NCBI RefSeq assembly: GCF_003865035.1
Contig: NZ_BHVZ01000004.1
Span: forward strand, 1 to 64,000
Origin: Anaerotignum faecicola
Lineage (GTDB): Bacteria; Bacillota; Clostridia; Lachnospirales; Anaerotignaceae
Direction of reading: 5' to 3'
Length of the DNA stretch: 64,000 nt
Translations under genes and position numbers: made by a program
Shown: positions 8,000-16,618 of the stretch, one piece after another
Numbering within the stretch: the first letter of the stretch is position 1
How the letters are laid out: each line of letters opens with the position of its first letter
Notes under the pieces: generated by a model
The model's database searches: none
What the model was told of the DNA's origin: nothing
The model's input: only the letters and a program-made list of their open reading frames with translations

Positions 8000-10414
8000 A
8001 TGGAGAGTCGCTATGACTTCAGAACGATTGAAAAAAAATGGCGTGCAGAATGGGAAAAAAATCCCATCAACAAGGAGGATGCTGTAAAGCCCAAATTTTA
8101 TTGTCTGGATATGTTCCCTTATCCTTCCGGCTCTGGTCTGCATGTAGGTCACTGGAGAGGGTATGTGCTTTCCGACGTTGTCAGCCGTTATAAGGTGCTG
8201 CAGGGCTATCAGGTATTGCATCCCATGGGCTGGGACGCTTTCGGTCTGCCCGCAGAAAACTATGCAATCAAAACGAATACACACCCCAGAGTTTCCACAG
8301 ATGCGAATATTAAAAACGCAAAAAGACAGCTGCATGAAATTTCTGCAATCTATGACTGGGATAAAGAAGTAGATACCACAGACCCCAAATATTATAAATG
8401 GACACAGTGGATTTTTGTGCAGATGTTCAAAAAGGGTCTGGCTTATGAAAAGGAAATGCCTTTGAACTGGTGTCCCAAATGTAAATGCGTATTGGCAAAC
8501 GAAGAGGCTGCCGGTGGTGTGCATGAACGCTGCGGTACTGTTGTAACAAAGAAAAACCTGCGTCAGTGGATGCTGAAAATCACAGCATACGCAGACAGAC
8601 TGTTGGAGGATTTGAATAAGCTGGATTGGTCTGATAAGGTAAAGAAAATGCAGACCGACTGGATTGGCAAATCCTATGGTGCTGAGGTTGATTTCAAGCT
8701 GACAGGCTCTGATGATAAAATCACTGTTTACACCACAAGACCGGATACACTGCACGGCTGTACCTTTATGGTGCTGGCTCCCGAATATGAAGGTCTGGCT
8801 GCATTGACAACCGCAGAGCAGAAGGATGCCGTAGAAAAATACTGCTACGAAGCATCTACAAAATCTGCCGTTGACCGTATGACAAATAAAGAAAAAACAG
8901 GCGTATTTACAGGCTCCTACTGCGTGAACCCCGTAAACGGCAAGGAAATCCCTATCTGGGTTGCTGACTATGTACTGGCTGATTATGGTACCGGTGCAGT
9001 AATGTGTGTACCTGCGCATGATGAACGTGACTTTGATTTTGCGACAAAATTCAAACTGCCCATCATCCCTGTTATCCTGCCCGAAGGCGAGGATGAAGGA
9101 AAGCCTCTGACGGAAGCTTACACAGGTGACGGTATCATTGTAAACTCCGGCGACTGGAACGGCATGAAGGCATTCGATGCAAAGAAGAAGATTCCTCACC
9201 TGATGGAGGAAAAAGGTTGGGGCAGAAAGACAACCAACTACAAACTGCGTGACTGGGTATTCTCCAGACAGAGATACTGGGGCGAACCCATTCCTCTTAT
9301 CCACTGCGAACACTGCGGCACCGTTCCTGTTCCTGAGGATCAGCTGCCCGTACTGCTGCCCGATGTAGAATCCTATCAGCCCACAGAAACAGGCGAATCT
9401 CCTCTGGCGCATATCGATGAATGGGTAAACACAACATGCCCTGTCTGTGGCAGACCTGCAAAGCGTGAAACAAACACAATGCCTCAGTGGGCAGGCTCCA
9501 GCTGGTATTTCCTGCGTTATACAGACGTTCATAACGATAAGGAGCTGGCAAGCATGGATGCACTGAAGAAATGGGCACCCGTAGATCTGTATGTCGGCGG
9601 TATCGAACATGCGGTTCTGCATCTGCTGTACGCACGTTTCTATACAAAATTCCTGTATGATATTGGTGCAGTACCCTTCGATGAGCCCTTCACAAAGCTG
9701 TTCAATCAGGGTATGATTACAAAGAACGGCAGCAAGATGTCCAAATCTCTGGGTAACGTTGTTTCCCCCGATGAACTGGTTGAAAAATACGGCTGCGACT
9801 CTCTGAGAATGTATGAACTGTTCGTAGGTCCTCCCGAACTGGACTGCGACTGGGATGACAGCGGTATCGACGGTGTATTCCGTTTCCTGAACAGAGTATG
9901 GAAGATGGTTTATGCAAATAAAGCTTCTGATAAGGCTCCTTCCAAGGATGAAGAATATATCGTAAACAAGATGATTGCAGATGTTACAAAGCGTGTGGAA
10001 TCTCTGGCAATGAATACTATCGTTTCCACCTTCATGGAATCCACAAATAAACTGATGGATGTAACGAAAAAGGAGGGCGGTCTGTCCAAGTCCACTCTGG
10101 AAACATTGACTGTTATGCTCGCTCCCTTCGCACCCCATATTGCAGAAGAAATGTGGCACGAACTGGGTCATGAAAATACAGTATTCGAAGCAGGCTGGCC
10201 CGAAGCTGACGAAAGCAAGCTGGTTCAGGACAGTGTAGAAATCGCATTGCAGATTGGCGGCAAGCTGAGAGGTAAAATGCAGGTTGCAATAAATGTCTCC
10301 AAGGAAGAAGCGATTGCGCAGGCAAAAGAAGCACTGGCATCCAGATTGGAAGGTAAAACAGTTGTGAAGGAAATTTACGTTCCCGGCAAAATCATCAACT
10401 TGATTGTAAAATAA
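8000..10414 (+). CDS. leuS: Leucyl-tRNA synthetase
   Basis: Class I leucyl-tRNA synthetase of 804 residues, the usual bacterial length, which charges tRNA-Leu with leucine. The HIGH motif appears as HVGH near residue 48 within YPSGSGLHVGHWRGY. KMSKS is near residue 580 (GSKMSKSLGNVVSP). The editing (CP1) domain shows TTRPDTLHGCTF and the GTGAVMCVPAHDERD region. Cysteine pairs in CPKC and CPVC are likely zinc-binding. The start at 8000 is chosen over an upstream in-frame start because AAGGAGG (7985-7991) precedes it and the upstream start lies in the T-box. An 826-codon ORF on the opposite strand is a codon-bias shadow. Confidence 0.98.
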   Translation: MESRYDFRTIEKKWRAEWEKNPINKEDAVKPKFYCLDMFPYPSGSGLHVGHWRGYVLSDVVSRYKVLQGYQVLHPMGWDAFGLPAENYAIKTNTHPRVSTDANIKNAKRQLHEISAIYDWDKEVDTTDPKYYKWTQWIFVQMFKKGLAYEKEMPLNWCPKCKCVLANEEAAGGVHERCGTVVTKKNLRQWMLKITAYADRLLEDLNKLDWSDKVKKMQTDWIGKSYGAEVDFKLTGSDDKITVYTTRPDTLHGCTFMVLAPEYEGLAALTTAEQKDAVEKYCYEASTKSAVDRMTNKEKTGVFTGSYCVNPVNGKEIPIWVADYVLADYGTGAVMCVPAHDERDFDFATKFKLPIIPVILPEGEDEGKPLTEAYTGDGIIVNSGDWNGMKAFDAKKKIPHLMEEKGWGRKTTNYKLRDWVFSRQRYWGEPIPLIHCEHCGTVPVPEDQLPVLLPDVESYQPTETGESPLAHIDEWVNTTCPVCGRPAKRETNTMPQWAGSSWYFLRYTDVHNDKELASMDALKKWAPVDLYVGGIEHAVLHLLYARFYTKFLYDIGAVPFDEPFTKLFNQGMITKNGSKMSKSLGNVVSPDELVEKYGCDSLRMYELFVGPPELDCDWDDSGIDGVFRFLNRVWKMVYANKASDKAPSKDEEYIVNKMIADVTKRVESLAMNTIVSTFMESTNKLMDVTKKEGGLSKSTLETLTVMLAPFAPHIAEEMWHELGHENTVFEAGWPEADESKLVQDSVEIALQIGGKLRGKMQVAINVSKEEAIAQAKEALASRLEGKTVVKEIYVPGKIINLIVK

Positions 10415-10428
10415 TTGAAGCACGAAAG

Positions 10429-10457
10429 AAAAGCAGGGTCGAAAGACTCTGCTTTTT
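10429..10457 (+). terminator. Terminator after leuS
   Basis: AAAAGCAGGGTC (10429-10440), a GAAA loop, GACTCTGCTTTTT (10445-10457). The stem is perfect apart from one G-T pair. It ends 23 bases before the phosphopantetheinyl transferase start, so that gene depends on readthrough or a promoter I do not see. Confidence 0.85.
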
Positions 10458-10480
10458 GTGCCTATGGAAAGGGGCAGAGC

Positions 10481-11155
10481 ATGAACGGTATTTTGTATAT
10501 GGATGTATCTGTTTTTGAGGATGTTCTGTTATATGAAAAAGGGAAAACACTGCTTTCCGCAGAACGTAGGATGTATATTGAAAAGCTGAAAAATCCGAAG
10601 ACGGCAAGACTCTCTTTGGGTGCAGGTGTGCTGTTGTTTTTTGCTTTGCAGAAATGCAATTATACAGAGCAGCTAGAGAAAATCAAAAAAACACCCTTGG
10701 GAAAGCCATATTTGAAGGGAATTGATTTTCAGTTCAACCTGTCTCATTCGGGAACGTATGCGCTTTGTGCTTACAGTAACAGGAATATCGGTGCGGATTT
10801 ACAGCAGATAAAAGAGAAGCTTCCCGAAAAAACCGAAAAAATCTTGTCGAAGGACGAAACATCTTTTCTGACAAAATTTACGCAGCCGGAACAAACACAG
10901 CTGTTTTATCGACTTTGGGCAAGAAAGGAAAGCCTTATTAAATGGGATGGCAGGGGACTTCGCTTGCCCTTGCAGGAAATTTCTTTTATCAAAAACGGAA
11001 CCCTGACAGACATTTTGGAATGGGAGGATAAGACCTTATATTTCAAGGAATATCCGAAAATCAACGAGAAATACGCTGTTTGCATCTGTAAAGAGGGCAC
11101 AGATTTTGCGCGGAATGCAGAGGAAATAACTGCAGAAATGTTAAAAATTTTTTAA
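10481..11155 (+). CDS. 4'-phosphopantetheinyl transferase (Sfp type)
   Basis: A 224-residue transferase that moves the phosphopantetheine arm of CoA onto carrier proteins. The Sfp-family motifs are visible: FNLSHSGTYALCA, then GADLQ in place of the usual G-[IV]-D-x-E metal motif, then WARKESLIKWDG, matching WxxKEA. The Gln at the second metal position departs from the more common Glu. The start at 10481 is preferred because GGAAAGGGG precedes it; an upstream in-frame TTG lies in the leuS terminator. No NRPS or PKS cluster is in the window, so the carrier protein it serves cannot be named. Confidence 0.85.
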   Translation: MNGILYMDVSVFEDVLLYEKGKTLLSAERRMYIEKLKNPKTARLSLGAGVLLFFALQKCNYTEQLEKIKKTPLGKPYLKGIDFQFNLSHSGTYALCAYSNRNIGADLQQIKEKLPEKTEKILSKDETSFLTKFTQPEQTQLFYRLWARKESLIKWDGRGLRLPLQEISFIKNGTLTDILEWEDKTLYFKEYPKINEKYAVCICKEGTDFARNAEEITAEMLKIF

Positions 11156-11170
11156 AAATATGAATTTTCG

Positions 11171-11199
11171 TTGAAATATTTCAGATAAATCCTTATAAT
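11171..11199 (+). promoter_or_regulatory. Sigma-A promoter of the M23 hydrolase gene
   Basis: TTGAAA (11171-11176), 17 bases, perfect TATAAT (11194-11199), 34 bases before the start codon. Confidence 0.8.
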
Positions 11200-11233
11200 A
11201 AGAAGATAAAGATTGAAAATATGAGGTTATAAT

Positions 11234-12397
11234 ATGAAAAAATTTAAAAAATTCGTCTGTGCTGTCTTGGTTGCGGCAGTTTCGGCGTGCGCCGTTCCAA
11301 CGTATCAGGCAGATGCAGCTTCGATTTCACAATTACAGCAAAAACGCCAAAATCTGGCATCCAGTACAAAAAAAGCAAAACAGGAAATTGCAAATATCAA
11401 AAATAAAAAGCTTTCCGCCGAACAGGAAATGGAAGCAATGGATAAGGTTTTGACCAGCATTCAGGCAGAACTGGATGAAGCAACAGAAGATTTGAATATT
11501 CTGACAAAGCAGTTGGAAGAAGCCGAAAAAGCTTTGCAGGAGGCAACGGAAAAACGAGATGCGCAGTTTGCATTACTGGGCAGCCGTATGCGTTTCCTGC
11601 AACAGAAGGGCTCCAGCGGCTATCTGGAAATCCTTTTTGATGCACAGAGCTTTTCTGATTTGTTCCTTCGTATGCAATATGTAAACGATATCATGGGCTA
11701 CGATAAGGAAATTCTGGAGGAACTGGAAGAAACCCAAAGAACGATTGAGAAAAAGAAAAAAGAGATTGAAAAGAATAAGGCTGAGCAGGAAGAGGTTGTT
11801 AAGCTGCAAAAAGAAAAGCTTGCCGAGCAGCAGGAAATTGTAAACGAAAAGAAAGCCTTGGTTGCATCCTATCAGAACGATCTCTCGAAATATGAACAGA
11901 TGGTTGCAGCAAATGAAAAGGCGGATAAAGCCGTTTTGAACCAGATTGCGAAGCAGCAGCAACAGAGCAAGAGCAGCGGCGGCAGCTCTAAGGTATATTA
12001 TACCGGAAACGGCTCTCTGGGTTGGCCTGTTCCCGGGCGTACCACTGTCAGCAGCGGCTTTGTCACTCGTACCAGCCCGATTACCGGTAGAACAGAATCC
12101 CACAGCGGTCTGGATATTCCTGCACCTTATGGTACAGCGATTGTTGCGGCAGAGGCGGGTAAGGTTACATATTCCGGCTGGATGAATGGGTATGGGAATA
12201 CCATTATCATCGACCATGGTGGTGGATTGAGTACATTGTACGGACACAATTCCTCTCTGGTTGCAAGAGTAGGACAGGTTGTCAGCCGCGGTCAGACCGT
12301 AGCAAAATGCGGCAGCACCGGTTGGTCTACTGGGAACCATTGTCATTTCTCCGTATTGAAAAACGGCGCGTATGTAAATCCCAGAAACTACTTATAA
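11234..12397 (+). CDS. Secreted coiled-coil M23 peptidase (EnvC/PcsB-like murein hydrolase)
   Basis: A 387-residue exported protein. A signal peptide with a Lys-rich start (MKKFKKF) and hydrophobic core ends near AVPTYQADAA. Residues ~35-250 are a long coiled coil rich in Glu, Lys and Gln. A Ser/Gly linker leads to a C-terminal LytM/M23 domain. The zinc ligands HSGLD (His ~290, Asp ~294) and HCH (~370-372) are intact, so the domain should cut peptidoglycan cross-bridge peptides. The layout matches the EnvC/PcsB group, whose activity is often gated by a divisome ABC complex; no FtsEX pair is nearby. It has its own promoter and terminator. Confidence 0.92.
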   Translation: MKKFKKFVCAVLVAAVSACAVPTYQADAASISQLQQKRQNLASSTKKAKQEIANIKNKKLSAEQEMEAMDKVLTSIQAELDEATEDLNILTKQLEEAEKALQEATEKRDAQFALLGSRMRFLQQKGSSGYLEILFDAQSFSDLFLRMQYVNDIMGYDKEILEELEETQRTIEKKKKEIEKNKAEQEEVVKLQKEKLAEQQEIVNEKKALVASYQNDLSKYEQMVAANEKADKAVLNQIAKQQQQSKSSGGSSKVYYTGNGSLGWPVPGRTTVSSGFVTRTSPITGRTESHSGLDIPAPYGTAIVAAEAGKVTYSGWMNGYGNTIIIDHGGGLSTLYGHNSSLVARVGQVVSRGQTVAKCGSTGWSTGNHCHFSVLKNGAYVNPRNYL

Positions 12398-12410
12398 GAA
12401 ATAAGGAACA

Positions 12411-12450
12411 AACAGGGTGATATCAAAAAAATGGTATCATCCTGTTTTTT
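12411..12450 (+). terminator. Terminator after the M23 gene
   Basis: AACAGGGTGATATC (12411-12424) pairs with GTATCATCCTGTT across an A-rich loop, followed by a T-run to 12450. Confidence 0.88.
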
Positions 12451-12632
12451 ATTGCAAAGAAATAAGATTAACCATAATTTTATTATGTAAATAAAATATT
12501 GCTATAGCAGCTATCAAGTCTCAAAGAATATCAATATTTTCGTAAAAGTATCGTTTTGCGAATAAATACAGATTTCCCCTTTTCCATGAATATCAAGCCA
12601 CTTCTTACAGATTATCATATTTTTGCTATAGC

Positions 12633-12668
12633 AAAAAGTGTCTGCAAAAAATATTTCACAGACACTTT
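12633..12668 (-). terminator. Terminator after the M16 peptidase gene; rest of the 12398-12728 gap
   Basis: On the minus strand AAAGTGTCTG and CAGACACTTT form a 10-bp perfect stem (12635-12644 / 12659-12668) followed by T's. The remainder of this 330-base gap holds two copies of the palindrome GCTATAGC (near 12500 and 12625) and a TTTCATTTC-type simple repeat at 12675-12715. I see no gene in it. Confidence 0.85.
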
Positions 12669-12728
12669 CTTCCTATTTCATTTCATTTCTTTTATTTCAT
12701 TTCTTTTGTTTCAAATCAGTTTTTAGTT

Positions 12729-15632
12729 TTAAATTAAAGATTCTATTCTTGTAAACTGATTTTCGTTTTCCTTGATTTTCTGTTCCTTACCGATGCTGCA
12801 TACGTTTTCGCAATCGACACACCGCAGCAAATCTGCACAGTCACGAATATCCGCAGCGGTTGTCTGCAGGATTTCAGTGCGTTCCTGCAGAAAATCCGCA
12901 TCCGTCAACTGTTTATAAAATCTGCCGATGGCATGATTCAACTGCTCCATGTTCGTTTTCGGCTGATCCAGCGTGTTAATTGTCCCAAGGATATATTTTG
13001 TCATTTCCCGTTTATCTGCATTAAAAAGTTTGATTTGCTGCGCAAGTCCCTTGAAAATATCATAGGTTTCCGTCAGTCTGGGGTCTCTGTAGGAATAAAA
13101 ATAGCTGAAACCGCTCCGCATGAACTGACAGCCGCAGCCATACGCGCCGCCTTGTACGCGCACCTGATTCCAGAGATATTCCAGATTGATGATGGTTTTC
13201 AACACCTGATACTTCCCATGATATGCCAATCCGTTCTTCTGATAATCAAAGGAGGTTGTGTTGTATAACACGCCGCCTGCATTGGCGAAGGCTGCCCTTT
13301 CGGGCTTCAAATCAAAATTGTATACAAAATACTTTTGTTCTTTCGCAGGTAATTTCTGACGGAAGGTGTCGATTTTTGTCTTTACAACCGCCCTTTCACT
13401 CTCCTCACAGCCCAGAGCAACCTCCAGATTCCGCTGTGTAAAGAGAAGATCTGCCGTTTTTTTCAGCTTCGCAATGACAGGTGCTGCATCCTGCTCCAAC
13501 TGTGCATCTATCTCGCAGAGGAATCGATAATAGCGGATGCCGCTTGTGATATCCTCAATCCGCAGTGCCGGAAAGAGATTGCTGCCGCCGTAGAAAATTG
13601 CAAAATAATGGGACTGATTCAGCAGTTCATTTTCCCCTTTGATTTTCGCGGATTTCACGATTTTTTTCATACTTTCTACTACATCATATTTTGTATGGAA
13701 AAGAATTTCCTCTGTCATGGCAATCGCAGCATCCAAATCCTCTTTGAGCAGCTTTTCCTTTACGGTCACAAAAGCGCGATAATCCGCCGCGTGGCTATTA
13801 TAGGTATTGTTATGCAAAGAAAAATCACCGAAAATCTGGTTTTTCACGGTTGCCAGTGTCTGGAAGGAATATTTTTCCGTATCCAGCTTGCCAAGAAGTT
13901 CTGTCAGAAGCCCTGTATACGGTAACAATTCCTGTGGCACGGCAGAGATATCAAACATCAGCTTAAGATACAGAATCCCGTTGCTTTCCAGCGGCACATG
14001 CAGAAATTTTGCGGCTGTATCCGCATTATACGGCGCAGGCTGCGGCTTTTTGTCAATCTCAGAAATTTCCAGTAATGGAATCTGCGCCAGAATTTCAGGT
14101 GTATCTGCCTTCGTCTGGAATTGCTCCAGTTTTTCAGCATCCTCTTTGATTTCCGCAAGGTCAGCGTCGGTCATAGCAGATCTTCGTTCAGCCATCTTTT
14201 CTGCAAAGGCCTGCGCATCCTTCTGCGCCTTTCCCTTTTCTGGAGTAAAAACAAGATACGTTTTTTCTTCATTATGCAGAAAAACCTCTGTCAGCAACCG
14301 TTCAAAGTATCCCTCGTCCTTTTTCAGCCGCTCAATCACAGATAACAGCCGTAGGCTATCACAGGGGTCTTCGCCATGCAGCCAACGCTTCATCAATCTG
14401 GTTGCATAAATCAGCCCCTTCGGCGTAGAGCCGTAATCCTCCTCACGCAGCAGGAAATCGAATTTTCGTAAAGCACCCTTGACTAAATCCACAGGCAGAC
14501 CTTCTGCAGCCAAACGCTTCCATTCTGCATCAATGATTCTGATAAAGGCATCCGCCTGTTTCACATCCGCATTTTTTGCAATGATACTGAATACCATTTC
14601 ATAGGTTGAGGAATCAAACCATCCCTCTGTTTCCTGACAAATGCCTGCATCCAACAGAGCTGTTTTTAAGGGAGACGCATTCGTTTCCAGCAGAATATAG
14701 GAAAGAATCTGCAATGCCATCACACGCTCAGGGTCTGTGCATTTGCCCGCCTTTATGCTGTAGGCAAGGAAGGAACCGCCCTCTTCGCCCTCCTCCGCCG
14801 CAGGGTAGGTTTCATGCAGCAGCTTTCCCTTCTGCACACACTCCGTTTCTGTAATCACGGGCAAGGCATCACTTTTTTCAAAGCCATCCAGATAGTCCTC
14901 ACTGATATGCTGCAAACATGCCATCGGTTCCATATCTCCGTAAAGATAGAAATACGCATTGGAAGGATGATAATACTTCCGGTGGAAATTCAAAAAGCTT
15001 TCATAGGTCAGATCGGGAATGGCAGCAGGCAGCCCACCGGATTCATAGCCATAGGTGGTTTTACCGAAAATTGAGCGGGAAATTGCACCACTCAGCAGGC
15101 TTTCCGGATCAGAAAGCGCACCCTTCATTTCGTTATAAACAACACCCGTTACATCTAGTGTGTTTTTCTCTTCATTCAGAAGATAACGCCAGCCCTCCTG
15201 CCGGAAAATCTCTTTTTTCTCATAAATCTTCGGAAAGAAAACCGCATCCAGATACACATCCATCAAATTATGAAAATCCTTTTCATTGCAGCTTGCAACA
15301 GGATACATCGTCTTATCCGCATAGGTCATGGCATTGAGGAAGGTGTTCAGAGACCCCTTCGCCAGTTCATTAAAAGGGTCCTTCGCCTCATACTTTCGCG
15401 AACCGCAAAGCACGGAATGTTCCAGAATATGCGGCGTGCCACAGTCATTTTCAGGCGGCGTTTTGAATACCACATTAAAAACCTTATTGTGATCCGCATT
15501 TTTCAGATATAATAAGCGCGCACCGCTCTTTTCATGAGAAAAAAGATATGCAGTGCTGTGAATATCGTTGATTTCTTCGATTTTCTGTAACCGAAACCCA
15601 AAATAAATCTCATTTTGCTTGAATTCTGCCAT
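12729..15632 (-). CDS. M16C family zinc metallopeptidase (presequence-protease-like)
   Basis: A 967-residue insulysin-type peptidase of the M16C/PreP group, which degrades unstructured peptides in a closed chamber. The inverted zinc motif HxxEH is at residues 68-72 (HILEH), within GTPHILEHSVLCGSRKY, and NTFLNAMTYADKTMYP follows, both typical of PreP. The length equals the family norm of about 970, with two M16 halves joined by a hinge. The start at 15632 is set by GGAGGTGC a few bases upstream; an upstream in-frame extension of 31 codons has no ribosome binding site. The lack of a signal peptide suggests a cytoplasmic location. It is transcribed alone. Confidence 0.93.
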   Translation of the reverse strand: MAEFKQNEIYFGFRLQKIEEINDIHSTAYLFSHEKSGARLLYLKNADHNKVFNVVFKTPPENDCGTPHILEHSVLCGSRKYEAKDPFNELAKGSLNTFLNAMTYADKTMYPVASCNEKDFHNLMDVYLDAVFFPKIYEKKEIFRQEGWRYLLNEEKNTLDVTGVVYNEMKGALSDPESLLSGAISRSIFGKTTYGYESGGLPAAIPDLTYESFLNFHRKYYHPSNAYFYLYGDMEPMACLQHISEDYLDGFEKSDALPVITETECVQKGKLLHETYPAAEEGEEGGSFLAYSIKAGKCTDPERVMALQILSYILLETNASPLKTALLDAGICQETEGWFDSSTYEMVFSIIAKNADVKQADAFIRIIDAEWKRLAAEGLPVDLVKGALRKFDFLLREEDYGSTPKGLIYATRLMKRWLHGEDPCDSLRLLSVIERLKKDEGYFERLLTEVFLHNEEKTYLVFTPEKGKAQKDAQAFAEKMAERRSAMTDADLAEIKEDAEKLEQFQTKADTPEILAQIPLLEISEIDKKPQPAPYNADTAAKFLHVPLESNGILYLKLMFDISAVPQELLPYTGLLTELLGKLDTEKYSFQTLATVKNQIFGDFSLHNNTYNSHAADYRAFVTVKEKLLKEDLDAAIAMTEEILFHTKYDVVESMKKIVKSAKIKGENELLNQSHYFAIFYGGSNLFPALRIEDITSGIRYYRFLCEIDAQLEQDAAPVIAKLKKTADLLFTQRNLEVALGCEESERAVVKTKIDTFRQKLPAKEQKYFVYNFDLKPERAAFANAGGVLYNTTSFDYQKNGLAYHGKYQVLKTIINLEYLWNQVRVQGGAYGCGCQFMRSGFSYFYSYRDPRLTETYDIFKGLAQQIKLFNADKREMTKYILGTINTLDQPKTNMEQLNHAIGRFYKQLTDADFLQERTEILQTTAADIRDCADLLRCVDCENVCSIGKEQKIKENENQFTRIESLI

Positions 15633-15661
15633 AAAGCACCTCCTTGATTTTGCTTTTATTG

Positions 15662-15819
15662 TACCATGCCTTGTTTGCAGGGGAAGAGAACAGCTGCGAA
15701 GCAGATATTTTCTTCCGCAAGGCATGGTATGAGCAGGCTCTGCCTGCGAATTTTAGAATTTGCTGTGAAAACAGCGGATAGACGCTGTAAGCGGCTAACC
15801 CACGGACAAATCCGTGGGT
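15662..15819. repeat. Cluster of nested perfect hairpins upstream of the M16 gene
   Basis: Four separate inverted repeats fill this 160-base stretch. TACCATGCCTTG (15662-15673) pairs with 15718-15729, 12 of 12, with GGAAGA/TCTTCC and CTGC/GCAG nested inside. GCAGGC-TCT-GCCTGC is at 15733-15747. CAGCG/CGCTG is at 15772-15787. ACCCACGGA-CAAA-TCCGTGGGT is at 15798-15819. No ORF fits. The density is far above that of the other gaps in the window. It could be a decayed IS200/IS605-type or REP-like end, or a structured RNA. Confidence 0.55.
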
Positions 15820-15828
15820 ATTATACCA

Positions 15829-15867
15829 CAAAAAGGACGGGATTTCTCCCGTCCTCTGATTTTTTTG
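15829..15867 (-). terminator. Terminator after rubrerythrin
   Basis: GGACGGGA (15835-15842), TTTC loop, TCCCGTCC (15847-15854), with T-runs on both strands; it lies 22 bases past the rubrerythrin stop. Confidence 0.88.
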
Positions 15868-15875
15868 TATTCTGA

Positions 15876-16421
15876 TTATTTGAAGTATCTGTTATACAGA
15901 CCCAGGAATGCTTTGCCGTGTCTTGCTTCGTCACGCGCCATTTCATGTACTGTGTCATGGATTGCATCCAGATTTGCAGCCTTTGCTCTCTTAGCCAGGT
16001 CAAATTTACCTGCTGTTGCGCCGTTTTCAGCGTCAATTCTCAGTTCCAGATTCTTCTTTGTGGAATCTGTTAAAACTTCACCCAGCAGCTCTGCAAATTT
16101 TGCAGCATGTTCAGCTTCTTCAAAAGCAGCCTTTTCCCAGTACAGGCCGATTTCAGGATAGCCTTCTCTGTGTGCCACTCTTGCCATTGCCAGATACATA
16201 CCAACCTCAGTACATTCACCTTCAAAGTTTGCTCTCAGGTCAGCCATGATATCTTCGCTTGCGCCCTGTGCAACACCTACAACGTGTTCAGCAGCCCATT
16301 CCATTTCGCCATCCTTCTGTTCTACGAACTTATCTGCGCCAACATGGCAAACAGGACATTCTGCGGGAGCGGAATCGCCAACATGAACATAACCACATAC
16401 GGAACATACAAATTTTTTCAT
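15876..16421 (-). CDS. Reverse rubrerythrin (rubredoxin domain first)
   Basis: A 181-residue peroxide- and oxygen-scavenging protein of anaerobes. The rubredoxin iron site is at the N-terminus (Cys 6, 9, 22 and 25 in CSVCGY and CPVCH) and the ferritin-like diiron domain follows, the reverse of classical rubrerythrin. Diiron ligands are visible in [18 protein letters not shown] and MARDEARHG. It takes electrons through the rubredoxin centre to reduce H2O2. A near-perfect PerR/Fur-type box lies about 65 bases upstream. The start has AAGGAGGAAAAAG before it. It stands alone between terminators. Confidence 0.95.
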   Translation of the reverse strand: MKKFVCSVCGYVHVGDSAPAECPVCHVGADKFVEQKDGEMEWAAEHVVGVAQGASEDIMADLRANFEGECTEVGMYLAMARVAHREGYPEIGLYWEKAAFEEAEHAAKFAELLGEVLTDSTKKNLELRIDAENGATAGKFDLAKRAKAANLDAIHDTVHEMARDEARHGKAFLGLYNRYFK

Positions 16422-16486
16422 AACTTTTTCCTCCTTGAAATCTCTCTTTTATTGTTTTCTATTTAAATTGATAAATTATTGTTATC

Positions 16487-16501
16487 TGATAATTATTATA
16501 A
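16487..16501 (-). promoter_or_regulatory. PerR/Fur-type box upstream of rubrerythrin
   Basis: TGATAATTATTATAA is a 7-1-7 inverted repeat: one half fits the Fur consensus, the other the PerR consensus (TTATAATnATTATAA). A second overlapping AT-rich repeat (TGATAAATTATTGTTATC) lies just inside. Peroxide control of reverse rubrerythrin by PerR is established in Clostridium, so PerR is the more likely binder. Confidence 0.65.
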
Positions 16502-16571
16502 ATTAGAAGTCCGTATTTGTCAACACCAAATTGAAAAAAAATATAAAAAATTTGACTTTTCTTCGAAATAT

Positions 16572-16601
16572 AAAAAAGCCGGAGTATATTTCAACTCCGA
16601 C
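16572..16601 (-). terminator. Terminator of the GNAT-DUF2156 operon
   Basis: GCCGGAGT (16578-16585) and ACTCCGAC (16594-16601) form the stem; on the minus strand six T's follow. Confidence 0.85.
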
Positions 16602-16618
16602 TCATTTTGTCCTGCTTC

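Noticed and set aside
7943..10423. 826-codon open frame antisense to leuS
   Set aside because: It mirrors leuS exactly, has no ribosome binding site or family resemblance, and arises because the highly biased leuS codons avoid TTA, CTA and TCA. The same explains the 338- and 363-codon frames antisense to gap paralogue 1 and the lysA-like gene.
12671..12715. CRISPR-like or tandem repeat (TTTCATTTC units)
   Set aside because: Units are short, irregular and AT-rich without spacers; it is simple-sequence DNA. No CRISPR array was seen in the window.
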